64,000 nt of DNA from an uncultured Bacillota bacterium (GCA_947645675.1 CANSDP010000008.1:1-64000), one strand, 5' to 3'. Positions 1 to 11,145 are shown, counted from the stretch's first letter. Made by a program: numbers and translations. Notes: a model not told the origin generated them from the letters alone.

Positions 1-88
1 TGGCACGGCGAAGCCGTGTCGGAGGGAGTCCGGAAAACTCCCTCAGTCAGCCTGCGGCTGACAGCTCCCTCAGAGAGGGAGCCTTTTC
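1..88. repeat. CTCCCTC-family composite hairpin repeat, left-truncated copy
   Basis: This stretch contains the blocks GGCACGGCGAAGCCGTGTCGG, a GGGAGTC/ACTCCC stem, TCAGTCAGCCTGCGGCTGACAGC and a terminal CTCCCTC/GAGGGAG hairpin followed by CTTTT. The same blocks in the same order recur at 17289-17421 and 32919-33029. The window starts inside the element, so its outer left hairpin is missing. The terminal hairpin plus T-run could work as a rho-independent terminator for whatever lies upstream. No gene is visible in the first 106 bases. Confidence 0.8.
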
Positions 89-130
89 CCTGGGTGAGAT
101 GAAAGATTGAAATCAAAGGATGTTGACGAT

Positions 131-2662
131 ATGTTAGACCACCAACAAGAAACACGCTTCTGCAAGGCCCGCCGGGGGGCCATCGCCCGGGAGTTTGGCC
201 GGCTGAACGCGGAGCAGCGCAAGGCCGCTCTGGCCACTGAGGGGCCGCTGCTGCTTCTGGCGGGGGCGGGGAGCGGCAAGACCACCGTTCTCATCCACCG
301 CATTGCCAACCTGATGAAGTACGGCCGGGGCTCCGACGGCGAGGAGGTCCCGGAGTTCGTCACCGAGGACGACCTGAACTTTCTGGAGGAGTACGCCAAA
401 AGCGGCGAGGGGGACAAGGCCCGTCAGGAGCGGCTGTGCCGCCTGGACCCCGCCGCCCCCTGGACCATCCTGGCCATCACCTTCACCAACAAGGCCGCCG
501 GGGAGCTGAAGGACCGGCTGGCCGCCATGCTGGGCCCCTCCGCCAACGACATCTGGGCCAGCACCTTCCACTCCGCCTGCGTGCGCATCCTCCGCCGGGA
601 CATCGACAAGCTGGGCTTTGCCAGCTCCTTCACCATCTACGACACCGACGACTCCCTCCGGGTCATCAAGGATATCTTGAAGGCGCTGAACATGGACGAC
701 AAGCAGTTCGCGCCCCGGTCGGTGCTGGGGTATATCTCCCGGGCCAAGGACGCCATGAAGCTGGCCCCGGACTATCTGGCGGAGTGCAAGGCGGCGGAGG
801 ATTTTAGGCTGACCAAAATCGCCAACGTGTATATGGAGTACCAGCGCCGGCTGTGGGAGGCCAACGCCCTGGACTTTGACGACATCATCCTCCACACCGT
901 CCGGCTGCTGAAGGGCTTTGACGACGTACGGGAATATTACCAGCGGAAATTCCGCTATGTACTCATCGACGAGTATCAGGACACCAACAATCTGCAATAC
1001 TTACTGGCCTCCACCCTGGCGGGGGGGTATGAGAACTTCTGCGTGGTGGGCGACGACGACCAGTCCATCTACCGCTTCCGGGGGGCCACCATCGAGAATA
1101 TTCTGTCCTTTGAGAAGCAGTACAAGGGGGCCCGAGTGATTCGTCTGGAGGAGAACTACCGCTCCACCGGCCACATCCTGGACGCGGCCAACGCCGTCAT
1201 CCGCAACAACCAGGGCCGGAAGGGCAAGGAGCTGTGGACCCGCGCCGGGCCGGGGGACACCCTCCACCTGTACACCGCCATGAACGAGAGCGACGAGGCC
1301 CAGTATGTGGCCAACAAAATTTTGGAGAACTTCGGCCAGGGCCGGAGGTGGAGGGACCACGCCGTCCTCTATCGGATGAACGCCCAGTCCAACCAGATAG
1401 AGCAGGCCTTTAAGCGGAACGGTGTGCCCTACCGGATCATCGGGGGCACCCGGTTCTTCGACCGGGCGGAGGTGAAGGACGTGCTGGCCTATCTGGCCGT
1501 GCTGGACAACCCGGAGGACGACCTGCGCCTCACCCGGATCATCAACAATCCCCCCCGGGGCATCGGGGCACGGACGGTGGAGATCGCCCAGGAGCTGGCC
1601 CGCCGGGACGACTCCTCCTTCTACGCCGTCATTGACAACGCCGCCCTCTACCCGGAGCTGCAAAAGGCGGCTAAGCGGCTGGGGGAGTTTACCAGGCTGA
1701 TTCAGGAGCTCTATCAGCTGCTGGCGGAAAACCGCCTTACCCTGCCGGAGTTTTATGAGGAGCTGCTGGTCCGCACCGGCTACGCCGCCATGCTGGAGAC
1801 CAGAAACACCGTGGAGGACCGCGCCCGTCTGGAAAACGTGCGGGAGCTGCTCACCTCCATCAACAGCTATCTGGAGAACCGGGCCGACCCGGAGGAGAGC
1901 CTCCTGGACGCCCTCCACAGCTTCCTGGACGAGATCGCCCTGTACACCGACATCGACAGCCACGACCCCTCCCAGGACTGCGTGGTGATGATGACCATGC
2001 ACGCCGCCAAGGGGCTGGAGTTCCCGGTGGTCTTTGTGGTGGGGGCGGAGGAGGGACTCTTCCCCGGCATCCGTGCCATCGGCGAGGCGGAGGAGATGGA
2101 GGAGGAGCGGCGGCTGTGCTATGTGGCCATGACCCGAGCCCGGGAACAGCTCCACCTCACCTGCGCCAACCAGCGGATGCTCTTCGGACGCACCAGCTCC
2201 AACCGGCCCTCCCGGTTCGTGGAGGAGATCCCCCCGGAGCACCTGGAGCGGTCGGGCAAAACCTTCCTGTCTGACCTGGGGGAGAGCTGGGGCGGTATGC
2301 CCAGCCGGGCCTCCGGCTATGGGGGGTACGGCGAGCGGCCCTCCTACGGGGCGGGCCGGCAGAGCTATGGCGGAGGACGGGCTCCCGCGGGGCGGGACGA
2401 CTCCAGCCCGCCGTCCTCCGCGCGCCGGACAACAGGAACCGGGGCTCCGGGCTACCGTCCCCCACAGCCGCCGGCACCGGCGGCGTCGGGGTCCCTCCGG
2501 CTGTCCAAGGGCGACGCGGTCAGCCACAAGGCCTTCGGGGCGGGGGTGGTCCTCTCCGTCCAGTCCATGGGGGGCGACGCCCTGGTGGAGATCGCTTTCG
2601 ACAGCGTGGGCACCAAGCGGCTGATGCTGAAAGCCGCCTCGGCCCATATGACAAAGGAATAA
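131..2662 (+). CDS. pcrA: ATP-dependent DNA helicase PcrA/UvrD (SF1)
   Basis: This is a 3'-5' superfamily 1 helicase of about 843 residues, acting in nucleotide-excision repair and rolling-circle replication. All the expected motifs are present in order: Walker A GAGSGKTT near the N-terminus, DEYQDTN (Walker B), QSIYRFRGA, and TMHAAKGLEF near the C-terminus. A Gly/Pro/Ser-rich linker then leads to the PcrA-type C-terminal module that begins LRLSKGDAVSHKAFGAG. I chose ATG 131 because AAAGGA lies about 10 bases upstream; a TTG at 107 in the same frame would add eight residues. One oddity is an acidic insertion of about 45 residues between motif I and motif Ia (ITFTNKAAGE), where PcrA of Bacillus has only a few residues. 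A hairpin terminator follows directly. Confidence 0.95.
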   Translation: MLDHQQETRFCKARRGAIAREFGRLNAEQRKAALATEGPLLLLAGAGSGKTTVLIHRIANLMKYGRGSDGEEVPEFVTEDDLNFLEEYAKSGEGDKARQERLCRLDPAAPWTILAITFTNKAAGELKDRLAAMLGPSANDIWASTFHSACVRILRRDIDKLGFASSFTIYDTDDSLRVIKDILKALNMDDKQFAPRSVLGYISRAKDAMKLAPDYLAECKAAEDFRLTKIANVYMEYQRRLWEANALDFDDIILHTVRLLKGFDDVREYYQRKFRYVLIDEYQDTNNLQYLLASTLAGGYENFCVVGDDDQSIYRFRGATIENILSFEKQYKGARVIRLEENYRSTGHILDAANAVIRNNQGRKGKELWTRAGPGDTLHLYTAMNESDEAQYVANKILENFGQGRRWRDHAVLYRMNAQSNQIEQAFKRNGVPYRIIGGTRFFDRAEVKDVLAYLAVLDNPEDDLRLTRIINNPPRGIGARTVEIAQELARRDDSSFYAVIDNAALYPELQKAAKRLGEFTRLIQELYQLLAENRLTLPEFYEELLVRTGYAAMLETRNTVEDRARLENVRELLTSINSYLENRADPEESLLDALHSFLDEIALYTDIDSHDPSQDCVVMMTMHAAKGLEFPVVFVVGAEEGLFPGIRAIGEAEEMEEERRLCYVAMTRAREQLHLTCANQRMLFGRTSSNRPSRFVEEIPPEHLERSGKTFLSDLGESWGGMPSRASGYGGYGERPSYGAGRQSYGGGRAPAGRDDSSPPSSARRTTGTGAPGYRPPQPPAPAASGSLRLSKGDAVSHKAFGAGVVLSVQSMGGDALVEIAFDSVGTKRLMLKAASAHMTKE

Positions 2663-2691
2663 AAAAAGCTCCCTCAGAGGGAGCTTTTTTT
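2661..2691. terminator. bidirectional intrinsic terminator between pcrA and the LysR gene
   Basis: The 8-bp stem AGCTCCCT/AGGGAGCT (2667-2674 with 2678-2685) has a 3-base loop. It is flanked by an A-run on the left and seven T on the right, so it can stop transcription from both convergent genes. Confidence 0.9.
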
Positions 2692-3622
2692 ATTCCATAT
2701 CCCGGTCATACCGGCTGTAGAAGTCCTGGATCAGGCGGATAAAAGCCCGGGCGGCGGGGGAGAGAAAGCCATTTTTCTTGTAGACCACCGCCAGGGGGCA
2801 GGTCAGCGGGGGCTCGCCCAGGGTAAAGCAGGCCAGCCGGTCCAGATAGGAGGCGCGGGAGATGCCGCTCTCCTGGAGAAAGGCCAGGCCCATCCGCTCC
2901 GCCGCCAGGTTGATTGCGGTGGTGGTGTTGGTGGTCACCAGAATGTTCTGGGGCTCCACGCTGTGGACGGAGAACAGGTTGTACAGCTGCTTGGACAGCC
3001 GCCAGTTCTCTGGCAGCATGATGAGCCGTACCCGCTCCAGCAGCCGCAGGTCGGGAAAGGGCCTGGGGTCGTCCCAGCTGGTTTCCAGCCCCTGGAGCGT
3101 GGGGTGGTCCCGATGCCCTACCAGGAACACGCGCTCCCGCATAACGGGCTCATAGGTCAGCTCCTCCAGGCTGTCAGGGATCTGCATGATGCAGAAGTCG
3201 ATGACGTTGGCCTCGGCCAGCTTCCCCAGCTCAGGCACCGAGGCCTCATGAAGGACCACCTGAACGCCGGGGAACTGCTCCTCAAACCGGGGCAGGAGGT
3301 CGGGCATAAGGATGGAGCCCCGCCAGGGGGACACCCCGATGTGGAGCAGGGGCCGCTTTTTGTCCTGGAGGTCCCGCAGGTCGCTGAGCAGCTGCCGGTC
3401 CAGATAACCCTGCCGCTCCAGATAGGCGTGGAACACCTCCCCCGCCGGGGTGAGCCTGAGCGGGGAGTGGGACCGGTCCAGCAGAACCGCCCCCAGCCCC
3501 CCCTCCAGCTTGGACAGATACTGGCTCAGATAGGGCTGGGAGAGATACAGCCGCTCCGCCGCCTTGGAGATGCTGCGCTCCTTGACGATGGTGAGAAAGT
3601 ACTCCGGGTTTTTGACGAACAT
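2690..3622 (-). CDS. LysR-family transcriptional regulator
   Basis: This 310-residue protein has the LysR plan. Residues 1-60 form the winged HTH (the pattern ...SISKAAERLYLSQPYLSQYLSKLE... is seen), followed by a linker helix and a two-lobed periplasmic-binding-protein-like effector domain. It starts 7 bp after the stop of the HIT gene on the same strand, so the two are probably co-transcribed from the promoter at 4002-4029. There is no divergent target gene next to it, so neither effector nor regulon can be inferred. It ends in the shared terminator with pcrA. Confidence 0.9.
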   Translation of the reverse strand: MFVKNPEYFLTIVKERSISKAAERLYLSQPYLSQYLSKLEGGLGAVLLDRSHSPLRLTPAGEVFHAYLERQGYLDRQLLSDLRDLQDKKRPLLHIGVSPWRGSILMPDLLPRFEEQFPGVQVVLHEASVPELGKLAEANVIDFCIMQIPDSLEELTYEPVMRERVFLVGHRDHPTLQGLETSWDDPRPFPDLRLLERVRLIMLPENWRLSKQLYNLFSVHSVEPQNILVTTNTTTAINLAAERMGLAFLQESGISRASYLDRLACFTLGEPPLTCPLAVVYKKNGFLSPAARAFIRLIQDFYSRYDRDME

Positions 3623-3629
3623 GGCCCGC

Positions 3630-3968
3630 TCAGCCCGGAGGCCAGGTCATGTCCCGGCCCGCCAGCACGTGGAAGTGGAGATGGGGCACGCTCTGTCCCG
3701 CCTGCTCCCCGATGTTGGACACCACCCGGTAGCTCTCCAGCCCCAGCCGCTTGGCCTCTTGGGCGATGACGGTGAAGATGTGGGCTACCACGGCGGCGTT
3801 GTCTCCATCCACCCCGGCCACTGAGGGGATGTGGACCTTGGGAATCACCAGAAAGTGGGTGGGAGCCTGGGGGTCGATGTCGTAAAAGGCCAGACACTGG
3901 CCGTCCTCATAGACCTTGCTGGACGGGATCTCCCCGGCGGCGATTTTGCAGAATAAACAGTCAGACAC
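3630..3968 (-). CDS. HIT-family protein (histidine triad nucleotide-binding)
   Basis: This is a small HIT hydrolase or nucleotide-binding protein of 112 residues, the usual length for the HINT-type subfamily. It begins SDCLFCKIAAGEIPS, typical of bacterial HIT proteins, and has the catalytic triad motif HLHFHVLAG near the C-terminus. The start is the GTG at 3968, preceded by GAGGAGG at a spacing of 7. An upstream in-frame ATG would lengthen it to 182 residues but would run through the promoter and the rpmB terminator region. Family members hydrolyse AMP-amine or dinucleotide substrates; the exact substrate is unknown. Confidence 0.93.
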   Translation of the reverse strand: MSDCLFCKIAAGEIPSSKVYEDGQCLAFYDIDPQAPTHFLVIPKVHIPSVAGVDGDNAAVVAHIFTVIAQEAKRLGLESYRVVSNIGEQAGQSVPHLHFHVLAGRDMTWPPG

Positions 3969-4001
3969 GGTAAAGCCTCCTCGCTTCATAAAGGTATCTC
4001 C

Positions 4002-4029
4002 ATTGTACCGCATTTTGAGGAGATTGCAA
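4002..4029 (-). promoter_or_regulatory. sigma-A promoter for HIT-LysR
   Basis: On the minus strand TTGCAA (4024-4029) and TACAAT (4002-4007) are separated by 16 bases, upstream of the HIT start. Confidence 0.7.
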
Positions 4030-4057
4030 GAAAATTCTTTTTTTGTGGGACAAAATA

Positions 4058-4094
4058 AAAAACCTCTCGCGCTTTCACACGGGAGATTTTTTAT
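4058..4094 (-). terminator. probable terminator of rpmB
   Basis: Reading the minus strand, an imperfect stem (TCTC...GAGA core with G/C pairs) lies between an A-rich stretch and the T-run TTTTTTATTTT. It sits just downstream of the rpmB stop. Confidence 0.55.
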
Positions 4095-4107
4095 CAGCCA
4101 TATTCCA

Positions 4108-4296
4108 TTACACAGCGCGGGTGACCTTACCGGAACGGAGGCATCTGGTGCAGACGTAGACGTGAGTGGGGGCGCCATTCACGATTGCCTTAACCCGCTT
4201 CACGTTGGGCTTCCAGGTGCGGTTGGAGCGGCGGTGGGAGTGGGAAACCTTGATGCCGAAGGTCACGCCCTTGTCGCAAAATTCGCATTTGGCCAT
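4108..4296 (-). CDS. rpmB: 50S ribosomal protein L28
   Basis: This 62-residue protein is the standard length for L28, starting MAKCEFCDKG. It carries the zinc-binding variant: CxxC pairs are seen near residues 4-7 and again near residues 49-52 (CTRC). It is a structural component of the large ribosomal subunit. The RBS GAGGAGG lies at a good distance upstream of the ATG, with a clear promoter at 4369-4397. It is monocistronic and divergent from hprK. Confidence 0.97.
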   Translation of the reverse strand: MAKCEFCDKGVTFGIKVSHSHRRSNRTWKPNVKRVKAIVNGAPTHVYVCTRCLRSGKVTRAV

Positions 4297-4368
4297 GTTG
4301 CTTACCTCCTCGCTATGAGAAATCTATGAGAATCTTTGGAAATTACATTCAAAAAAGCCTCGACAGAT

Positions 4369-4397
4369 ATAATACCAGATATTCCGGCGAAATGCAA
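4369..4397 (-). promoter_or_regulatory. sigma-A promoter for rpmB
   Basis: Minus-strand TTGCAT (4392-4397) and TATTAT (4369-4374) have a 17-base spacer. It lies about 70 bases upstream of rpmB. Confidence 0.75.
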
Positions 4398-4421
4398 GAA
4401 CTTTTTTTACCATCCTTTTTC

Positions 4422-4450
4422 TTGCCAGAACGGGATTTTTCGTTTATACT
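4422..4450 (+). promoter_or_regulatory. sigma-A promoter for hprK
   Basis: TTGCCA (4422-4427) and TATACT (4445-4450) have a 17-base spacer, about 32 bases upstream of the preferred hprK start. Confidence 0.75.
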
Positions 4451-4482
4451 AGATACCACAAACTAAAGTGAGGTGGCCAGAG

Positions 4483-5433
4483 TTGTCAGAACAGAAAAAA
4501 AGCGTAAGACTTGGCGATATCGTCAGAGAATTTGACCTGGAGATTCTCCAGGCGGGGCAGGATTACGAAAACGTCCCTTTGCGGGCGCTGGATATCAACC
4601 GGCCTGGCCTGCCCCTGACCGGTTTCTTTGAGCATTTCGACACGGAGCGGCTTCTGCTGATCGGCCTGACCGAGAACACCTACCTGGGGGGGCTGACCTC
4701 CCAGCAGCGCCGGGAGAGCTTTGAGCGCCTGTTGTCCTATCCTGTGCCCGCCCTCATCCTCACCCGGGGGCTGGAGCCCTTCCCCGAGTGCATGGAGCTG
4801 GCGAAAAAATATGACCGGACGGTGCTGCGCTCCACCCTACAGACCTCCATCTTTATGAGCTCGCTGATCAGCAGCCTCTATAACCACCTGGCCCCTCAGA
4901 TCACCCGGTCGGGGGTCATGATGGAGGTCTACGGCGAGGGCGTGCTCATCCAGGGGGAGTCCGGCGTGGGCAAGAGCGAGGTGGCCATCGAGCTTTTGAA
5001 GCGGGGACACCGGCTGGTGGCCGACGACGCGGTGGAGATCAAGGAGACCAGCCGCCACACCCTGATCGCCACCGCTCCTGAGCTGATCCGGGGCTATATG
5101 GAGCTGCGGGGCATCGGCGTCATCGACATCAGCCGCCTGCTGGGCATGGGGGCCATCAAGCTCTTTCAGGAGATCGACCTGGTGATCAACCTGGAGCCCT
5201 GGGACGACAAGGCGGTGTATGACCGCTTCGGCCTGGAGTCCCATTTTACCGAGATTCTCAGCGTCAAGGTCCCCGCCACAACCATCCCGGTGAAGCCAGG
5301 GCGGAATCTGGCCAGCATCGTGGAGGTGGCCGCGATGAACAACCGCAACCGCAAGATGGGCCACAACGCGGCCCAGGAGCTGACCAACCGCATGGATAAG
5401 CTGTTTCAGGAGCAGCTGGAAGGAGGAAACTGA
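4483..5433 (+). CDS. hprK: HPr kinase/phosphorylase
   Basis: HPr(Ser) kinase/phosphorylase phosphorylates and dephosphorylates Ser46 of HPr and is the sensor step of carbon catabolite repression in Bacillota. The protein is about 316 residues. It has an N-terminal DRTGG-like domain and a C-terminal kinase domain with P-loop GESGVGKSE near residues 157-166, followed by RLVADDAVEI and the HPrK/P signature around IRGYMELRGIG. I prefer the TTG start at 4483 because GAGGTGG ends six bases before it; a GTG at 4468 would add five residues and overlap that RBS. The stop lies 3 bp before the glucokinase start, so the two form one unit. Confidence 0.95.
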   Translation: MSEQKKSVRLGDIVREFDLEILQAGQDYENVPLRALDINRPGLPLTGFFEHFDTERLLLIGLTENTYLGGLTSQQRRESFERLLSYPVPALILTRGLEPFPECMELAKKYDRTVLRSTLQTSIFMSSLISSLYNHLAPQITRSGVMMEVYGEGVLIQGESGVGKSEVAIELLKRGHRLVADDAVEIKETSRHTLIATAPELIRGYMELRGIGVIDISRLLGMGAIKLFQEIDLVINLEPWDDKAVYDRFGLESHFTEILSVKVPATTIPVKPGRNLASIVEVAAMNNRNRKMGHNAAQELTNRMDKLFQEQLEGGN

Positions 5434-5436
5434 GTC

Positions 5437-6393
5437 ATGTACTATATCGGTATTGACGTGGGGGGCACCAATCTGGTGGCCGGACTGGTGGAGGAGAACG
5501 GGCACATTATCAACAAGGTGAGCACCCCGGTGGCCCGGGACATGACGGCGGAGCAGTTCGGGGCGGAGCTGGTCCGTATGGCCCGGCGGCTTTGCGAGGT
5601 GGGCGAAATCGCCCCTGACCAGGTGGAGGCGGTGGGTATCGGCCTGCCCGGCGTGGTGGACAACCGGGCGGGGCTCTTCGTCCAGAACCCCAACATGCCC
5701 TTCCGGGACAAAAACGTGCCCCTGCGGGAGATGTTCCATCGGGAGTGGGACGCGCCCGTCTTTCTGGGCAACGACGCCAACTGCGCCGCCGTGGGCGAGT
5801 ACTGGGCCGGCGCGGCCAAGGGCTGCGACCCGGCGGTGATGGTCACCCTGGGCACCGGCATCGGCGGCGGCATGGTGGTGGGCGGCAGGCTGTTCACCGG
5901 CTTCGCCAACTCCGGCATGGAGATCGGCCACATGATTATTCAGCCCAACGGCATCCTGTGCGGCTGCGGAGGCCGGGGCTGCTGGGAGCGGTACGGCTCG
6001 GCCACCGCCCTGATTCAGCTCACCCAGCTGGAGATGGAGCGGGACCGGAGCAGCAAGCTGTGGGAGCTGGTTGAGGGGGACAGCTTCAAGGTCCAGGGCC
6101 GCACCCCCTTCCAGGCCGCCCGCCTGGGGGACGCCGCCGCCAAGCGGGTGCTGGCCAACTATCTCCAGGGGCTGTCAGTGGGGATGATTAACCTAGTGAA
6201 CATCCTCCAGCCCGAGATCATCTGTCTGGGCGGCGGCGTGAGCAACGCTGAGGACGACCTGCTCCTCAACCCCCTGCGGGAGCTGGTCTGGCGGGGCAGC
6301 TTTGACAAGAGCAACCACACCCGTATTGAAAAGGCCTCCCTGGGCAATGACGCGGGGGTGGTGGGCGCGGCCCTGCTGTGCAATTTGGTATGA
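5437..6393 (+). CDS. ROK-family glucokinase
   Basis: This 318-residue ROK kinase phosphorylates glucose, or a related hexose, at C6. The N-terminal phosphate-binding loop DVGGTNLVAG, the second loop LGTGIGGGMVVGG, the metal-site sequence around GMEIGHM and the ROK zinc motif CGCGGRGCWE are all visible. The RBS GGAAGGAGG lies inside the 3' end of hprK, so the genes are translationally close. Pairing a glucose kinase with HPr kinase fits co-control of glycolytic entry and catabolite repression (inference). Confidence 0.93.
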   Translation: MYYIGIDVGGTNLVAGLVEENGHIINKVSTPVARDMTAEQFGAELVRMARRLCEVGEIAPDQVEAVGIGLPGVVDNRAGLFVQNPNMPFRDKNVPLREMFHREWDAPVFLGNDANCAAVGEYWAGAAKGCDPAVMVTLGTGIGGGMVVGGRLFTGFANSGMEIGHMIIQPNGILCGCGGRGCWERYGSATALIQLTQLEMERDRSSKLWELVEGDSFKVQGRTPFQAARLGDAAAKRVLANYLQGLSVGMINLVNILQPEIICLGGGVSNAEDDLLLNPLRELVWRGSFDKSNHTRIEKASLGNDAGVVGAALLCNLV

Positions 6394-6440
6394 CCCCGTC
6401 CGCTGAGAGAGACAGAAACAACACGCTGAAAGGAGCAACG

Positions 6441-7679
6441 ATGAAAGAATTTAAATACGCCGCGGTAAAAGAGGAGTTTGAAAAGTGGAAGGAGCTGGGG
6501 CTGTCGCTGAACATCGCCCGGGGCAAGCCAAGCCTGGAGCAGCTGGAGCTGTCCCGGGACCTGTTCACCGCCCTGGACTTTGACGACTGTATCGACAACG
6601 GTGTGGACGCCCGGAACTACGGCGAGCTGGCCGGAATGCCCAGCGCCCGGGCCTACTGGGCCGAGCTGCTGGACGTGACGCCGGAGCAGTGCTTCGTGGG
6701 GGGCAGCTCCAGCCTGAACATGATGTACGACTTGATTGCCAAAGCGTGGAGCAACGGACTGCTCCACAGCGAAGCGCCCTGGTCCCAGCAAAAGGGCATT
6801 CAATTCCTCTGCCCCGTCCCCGGCTATGACCGGCACTTCCGCATTACAGAATCCTTCGGCATCGAGATGATCCCGGTTCGGATGCTGGACAGCGGCCCGG
6901 ATATGGACGAGGTGGAGCGGCTGGCCGCCGGCCCCAAGGTAAAGGGTATCTGGTGCGTGCCCAAATACTCCAACCCGGACGGCCATATCTATTCTGACGA
7001 GACTATCCGCCGCTTCGCCGCCCTGAAGCCGGCGGCCCCCGACTTCGTGGTGGTGTGGGACAACGCCTACTGCGTCCATGAGATCCGGGGGGACTATGTG
7101 CCCTTCCCCGACATTTTGAAGCTGTGCGCCCAGGCGGGAAGCCCGGACATGGTGGTGGAGTTTGCCTCCAGCTCCAAGATCACCTTCCCCGGGGCGGGCA
7201 TGTCGGTGCTGGCGGCCAGCAAGGCCAACATCGACTATCTCTGCGGCCTGGCCGACGCGCAGATGATCAGCGGCGACAAGGTGAACCAGCTGCGTCAGGT
7301 ACGCTTCCTGAAGGACAAGGCCCACACCCTGAACATGATGAAGCGGCACGCCGACGCCCTGCGCCCCCGGTTCGACGCCTTCCTCACAGAGCTGGACGAG
7401 GAGATCAAGCCCCTGGGCATCGCCAGCTGGACCAACCCCAGCGGCGGCTACTTCATCAGTATGTACACCCAGCCCGGCTGTGCCCGGCGGACGGTGGAGC
7501 TGTGCAGGGAGGCCGGACTGGTCCTCACCGGCGCCGGAGCCGCCTACCCCTACGGAAAGGACCCCCAGGACAGCCACATCCGTATCGCCCCCTCCTTCCC
7601 CCCGCTGAAGGACGTGGAGCTGGCCGCCAAGGTGTTCTGCACCTGCCTGAAGCTGGCCACCCTGGAGAAAGAAGGATAA
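6441..7679 (+). CDS. aspartate aminotransferase, type Ic (MocR-like fold)
   Basis: This is a fold-type I, PLP-dependent aminotransferase of 412 residues. It begins with the subgroup Ic signature LNIARGKPSLEQLELS. The PLP lysine lies in the segment EFASSSKITFPGAG, and the earlier VWDNAYCVHE corresponds to the Asp/Tyr cofactor contacts. It probably converts aspartate plus 2-oxoglutarate to oxaloacetate plus glutamate. I used ATG 6441 because AAAGGAGC precedes it; the in-frame ATG 63 bases upstream has no RBS. It lies 47 bp after the glucokinase gene and may be in the same operon. Confidence 0.88.
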   Translation: MKEFKYAAVKEEFEKWKELGLSLNIARGKPSLEQLELSRDLFTALDFDDCIDNGVDARNYGELAGMPSARAYWAELLDVTPEQCFVGGSSSLNMMYDLIAKAWSNGLLHSEAPWSQQKGIQFLCPVPGYDRHFRITESFGIEMIPVRMLDSGPDMDEVERLAAGPKVKGIWCVPKYSNPDGHIYSDETIRRFAALKPAAPDFVVVWDNAYCVHEIRGDYVPFPDILKLCAQAGSPDMVVEFASSSKITFPGAGMSVLAASKANIDYLCGLADAQMISGDKVNQLRQVRFLKDKAHTLNMMKRHADALRPRFDAFLTELDEEIKPLGIASWTNPSGGYFISMYTQPGCARRTVELCREAGLVLTGAGAAYPYGKDPQDSHIRIAPSFPPLKDVELAAKVFCTCLKLATLEKEG

Positions 7680-7693
7680 TTTTTTCGAAACGG

Positions 7694-7721
7694 TTGACAA
7701 TCCGGGAAAATGTGATACAAT
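7694..7721 (+). promoter_or_regulatory. sigma-A promoter of the T-box/alaS unit
   Basis: TTGACA (7694-7699) and TACAAT (7716-7721) have a 16-base spacer and an extended -10 TGA. It begins only 14 bases after the aminotransferase stop. Confidence 0.85.
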
Positions 7722-7729
7722 ATCCCGGT

Positions 7730-7954
7730 AAAATGCGACGACGGAGCCAAGCGCGCTTCCAGCGGCCCAAAGCGAGGGGGGAGGGTGAAAGCCCCCGGCT
7801 GAGACGGAGCGCGCGGGCCACTCCTGAGCGGCCCGGGACGACCGGGACGGCCTGTCCCCGTGACCGGACTGCTTGAGACGCCCCGTCCGCGGGGATAATC
7901 AGGGTGGTACCGTGGAGTCTTCCGCCCCTGACATGGTGTCAGGGGCGGTTTTTT
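7730..7954 (+). promoter_or_regulatory. T-box leader (tRNA-Ala sensing) with terminator/antiterminator
   Basis: The core T-box sequence AGGGTGGTACCGTG is at 7901-7914. It is followed by a perfect 12-bp terminator stem, CCGCCCCTGACA with TGTCAGGGGCGG (7922-7948), and six T. Upstream, an AGCGAGG...GGGTGAAAGCC segment (7771-7792) matches the stem I distal region. A GCT alanine codon at 7798-7800 is a candidate specifier (tentative, not modelled). The TGGT bulge would pair with an ACCA 3' end, consistent with the A discriminator of tRNA-Ala. Uncharged tRNA-Ala should favour the antiterminator and switch on the downstream lipoprotein and alaS genes. Confidence 0.92.
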
Positions 7955-7973
7955 GACGGAAGGAGGAAGTGTG

Positions 7974-8396
7974 ATGAGAAAAATTGCCCTTATGCTGGCC
8001 GTTCTGGGGGCGCTTCTCCTGCTGAGCGGCTGCAAGGTCTCCGGCAACCCCCTGCCCGAGGGAATGGAGGAGGAGACCGTGCTGGAACAGGGCCGGGAGG
8101 TGGTCGCTATGCTCAACGGCGGGGAGTGGCAGGAGGTCTACGACCTGCTCCGGTCCGACGCCCGGGAGACCTCCAGCCCCGAGACCATCCAGTCCTATAT
8201 GGAGGAACGGCTGGAAAAGGCCAAGGCCTACGTCAAAGAAACCGAGGCCATGGCCACCGGCCAGAAGCTCAAGGACACCGGCGAGGAGTACGGCACGGCG
8301 GTGATCTACTGCAAGCATGAGAAGAAGAGCGTCATGTACCGGGTGGCCTACAGCGTTGATATGGAGCTGATGGGCATCGAGGTCAAGGTACAGTAG
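7974..8396 (+). CDS. DUF3887-like lipoprotein in the alaS T-box unit
   Basis: This 140-residue exported lipoprotein has an N-terminus MRKIALMLAVLGALLLLSGC that is a signal peptide ending in lipobox LSGC, so Cys20 would be lipidated. The mature part is acidic and helical at first (MEEETVLEQGREVVAMLNGGEWQEVYDLL), like DUF3887 domains that measure or bind an unknown ligand; the family assignment is moderate. ATG 7974 has GGAGGAAG upstream, immediately after the T-box terminator. Its TAG stop lies at the start of a TAGGGGCGG repeat remnant. Its position makes it controlled by tRNA-Ala charging. Confidence 0.8.
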   Translation: MRKIALMLAVLGALLLLSGCKVSGNPLPEGMEEETVLEQGREVVAMLNGGEWQEVYDLLRSDARETSSPETIQSYMEERLEKAKAYVKETEAMATGQKLKDTGEEYGTAVIYCKHEKKSVMYRVAYSVDMELMGIEVKVQ

Positions 8397-8422
8397 GGGC
8401 GGCCTCCAGCCGCCCGCCCAAC
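8394..8422. repeat. short TAGGGGCGG palindrome remnant
   Basis: The sequence TAGGGGCGGCCTCCAGCCGCCC is a miniature form of the element at 16313-16384. Its first three bases are the stop codon of the lipoprotein gene. Confidence 0.6.
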
Positions 8423-8457
8423 CAACAATATAACAATATAAAACGGAGGTAATCAAC

Positions 8458-11142
<2,685 letters not shown>

Positions 11143-11145
11143 ACC

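Noticed and set aside
1-60. Sigma-54 promoter within the repeat (TGGCACGG...)
   Set aside because: TGGCACGGCGAAGCC has CC where GC is needed at -12, and the same block is part of a repeated structure at three sites.
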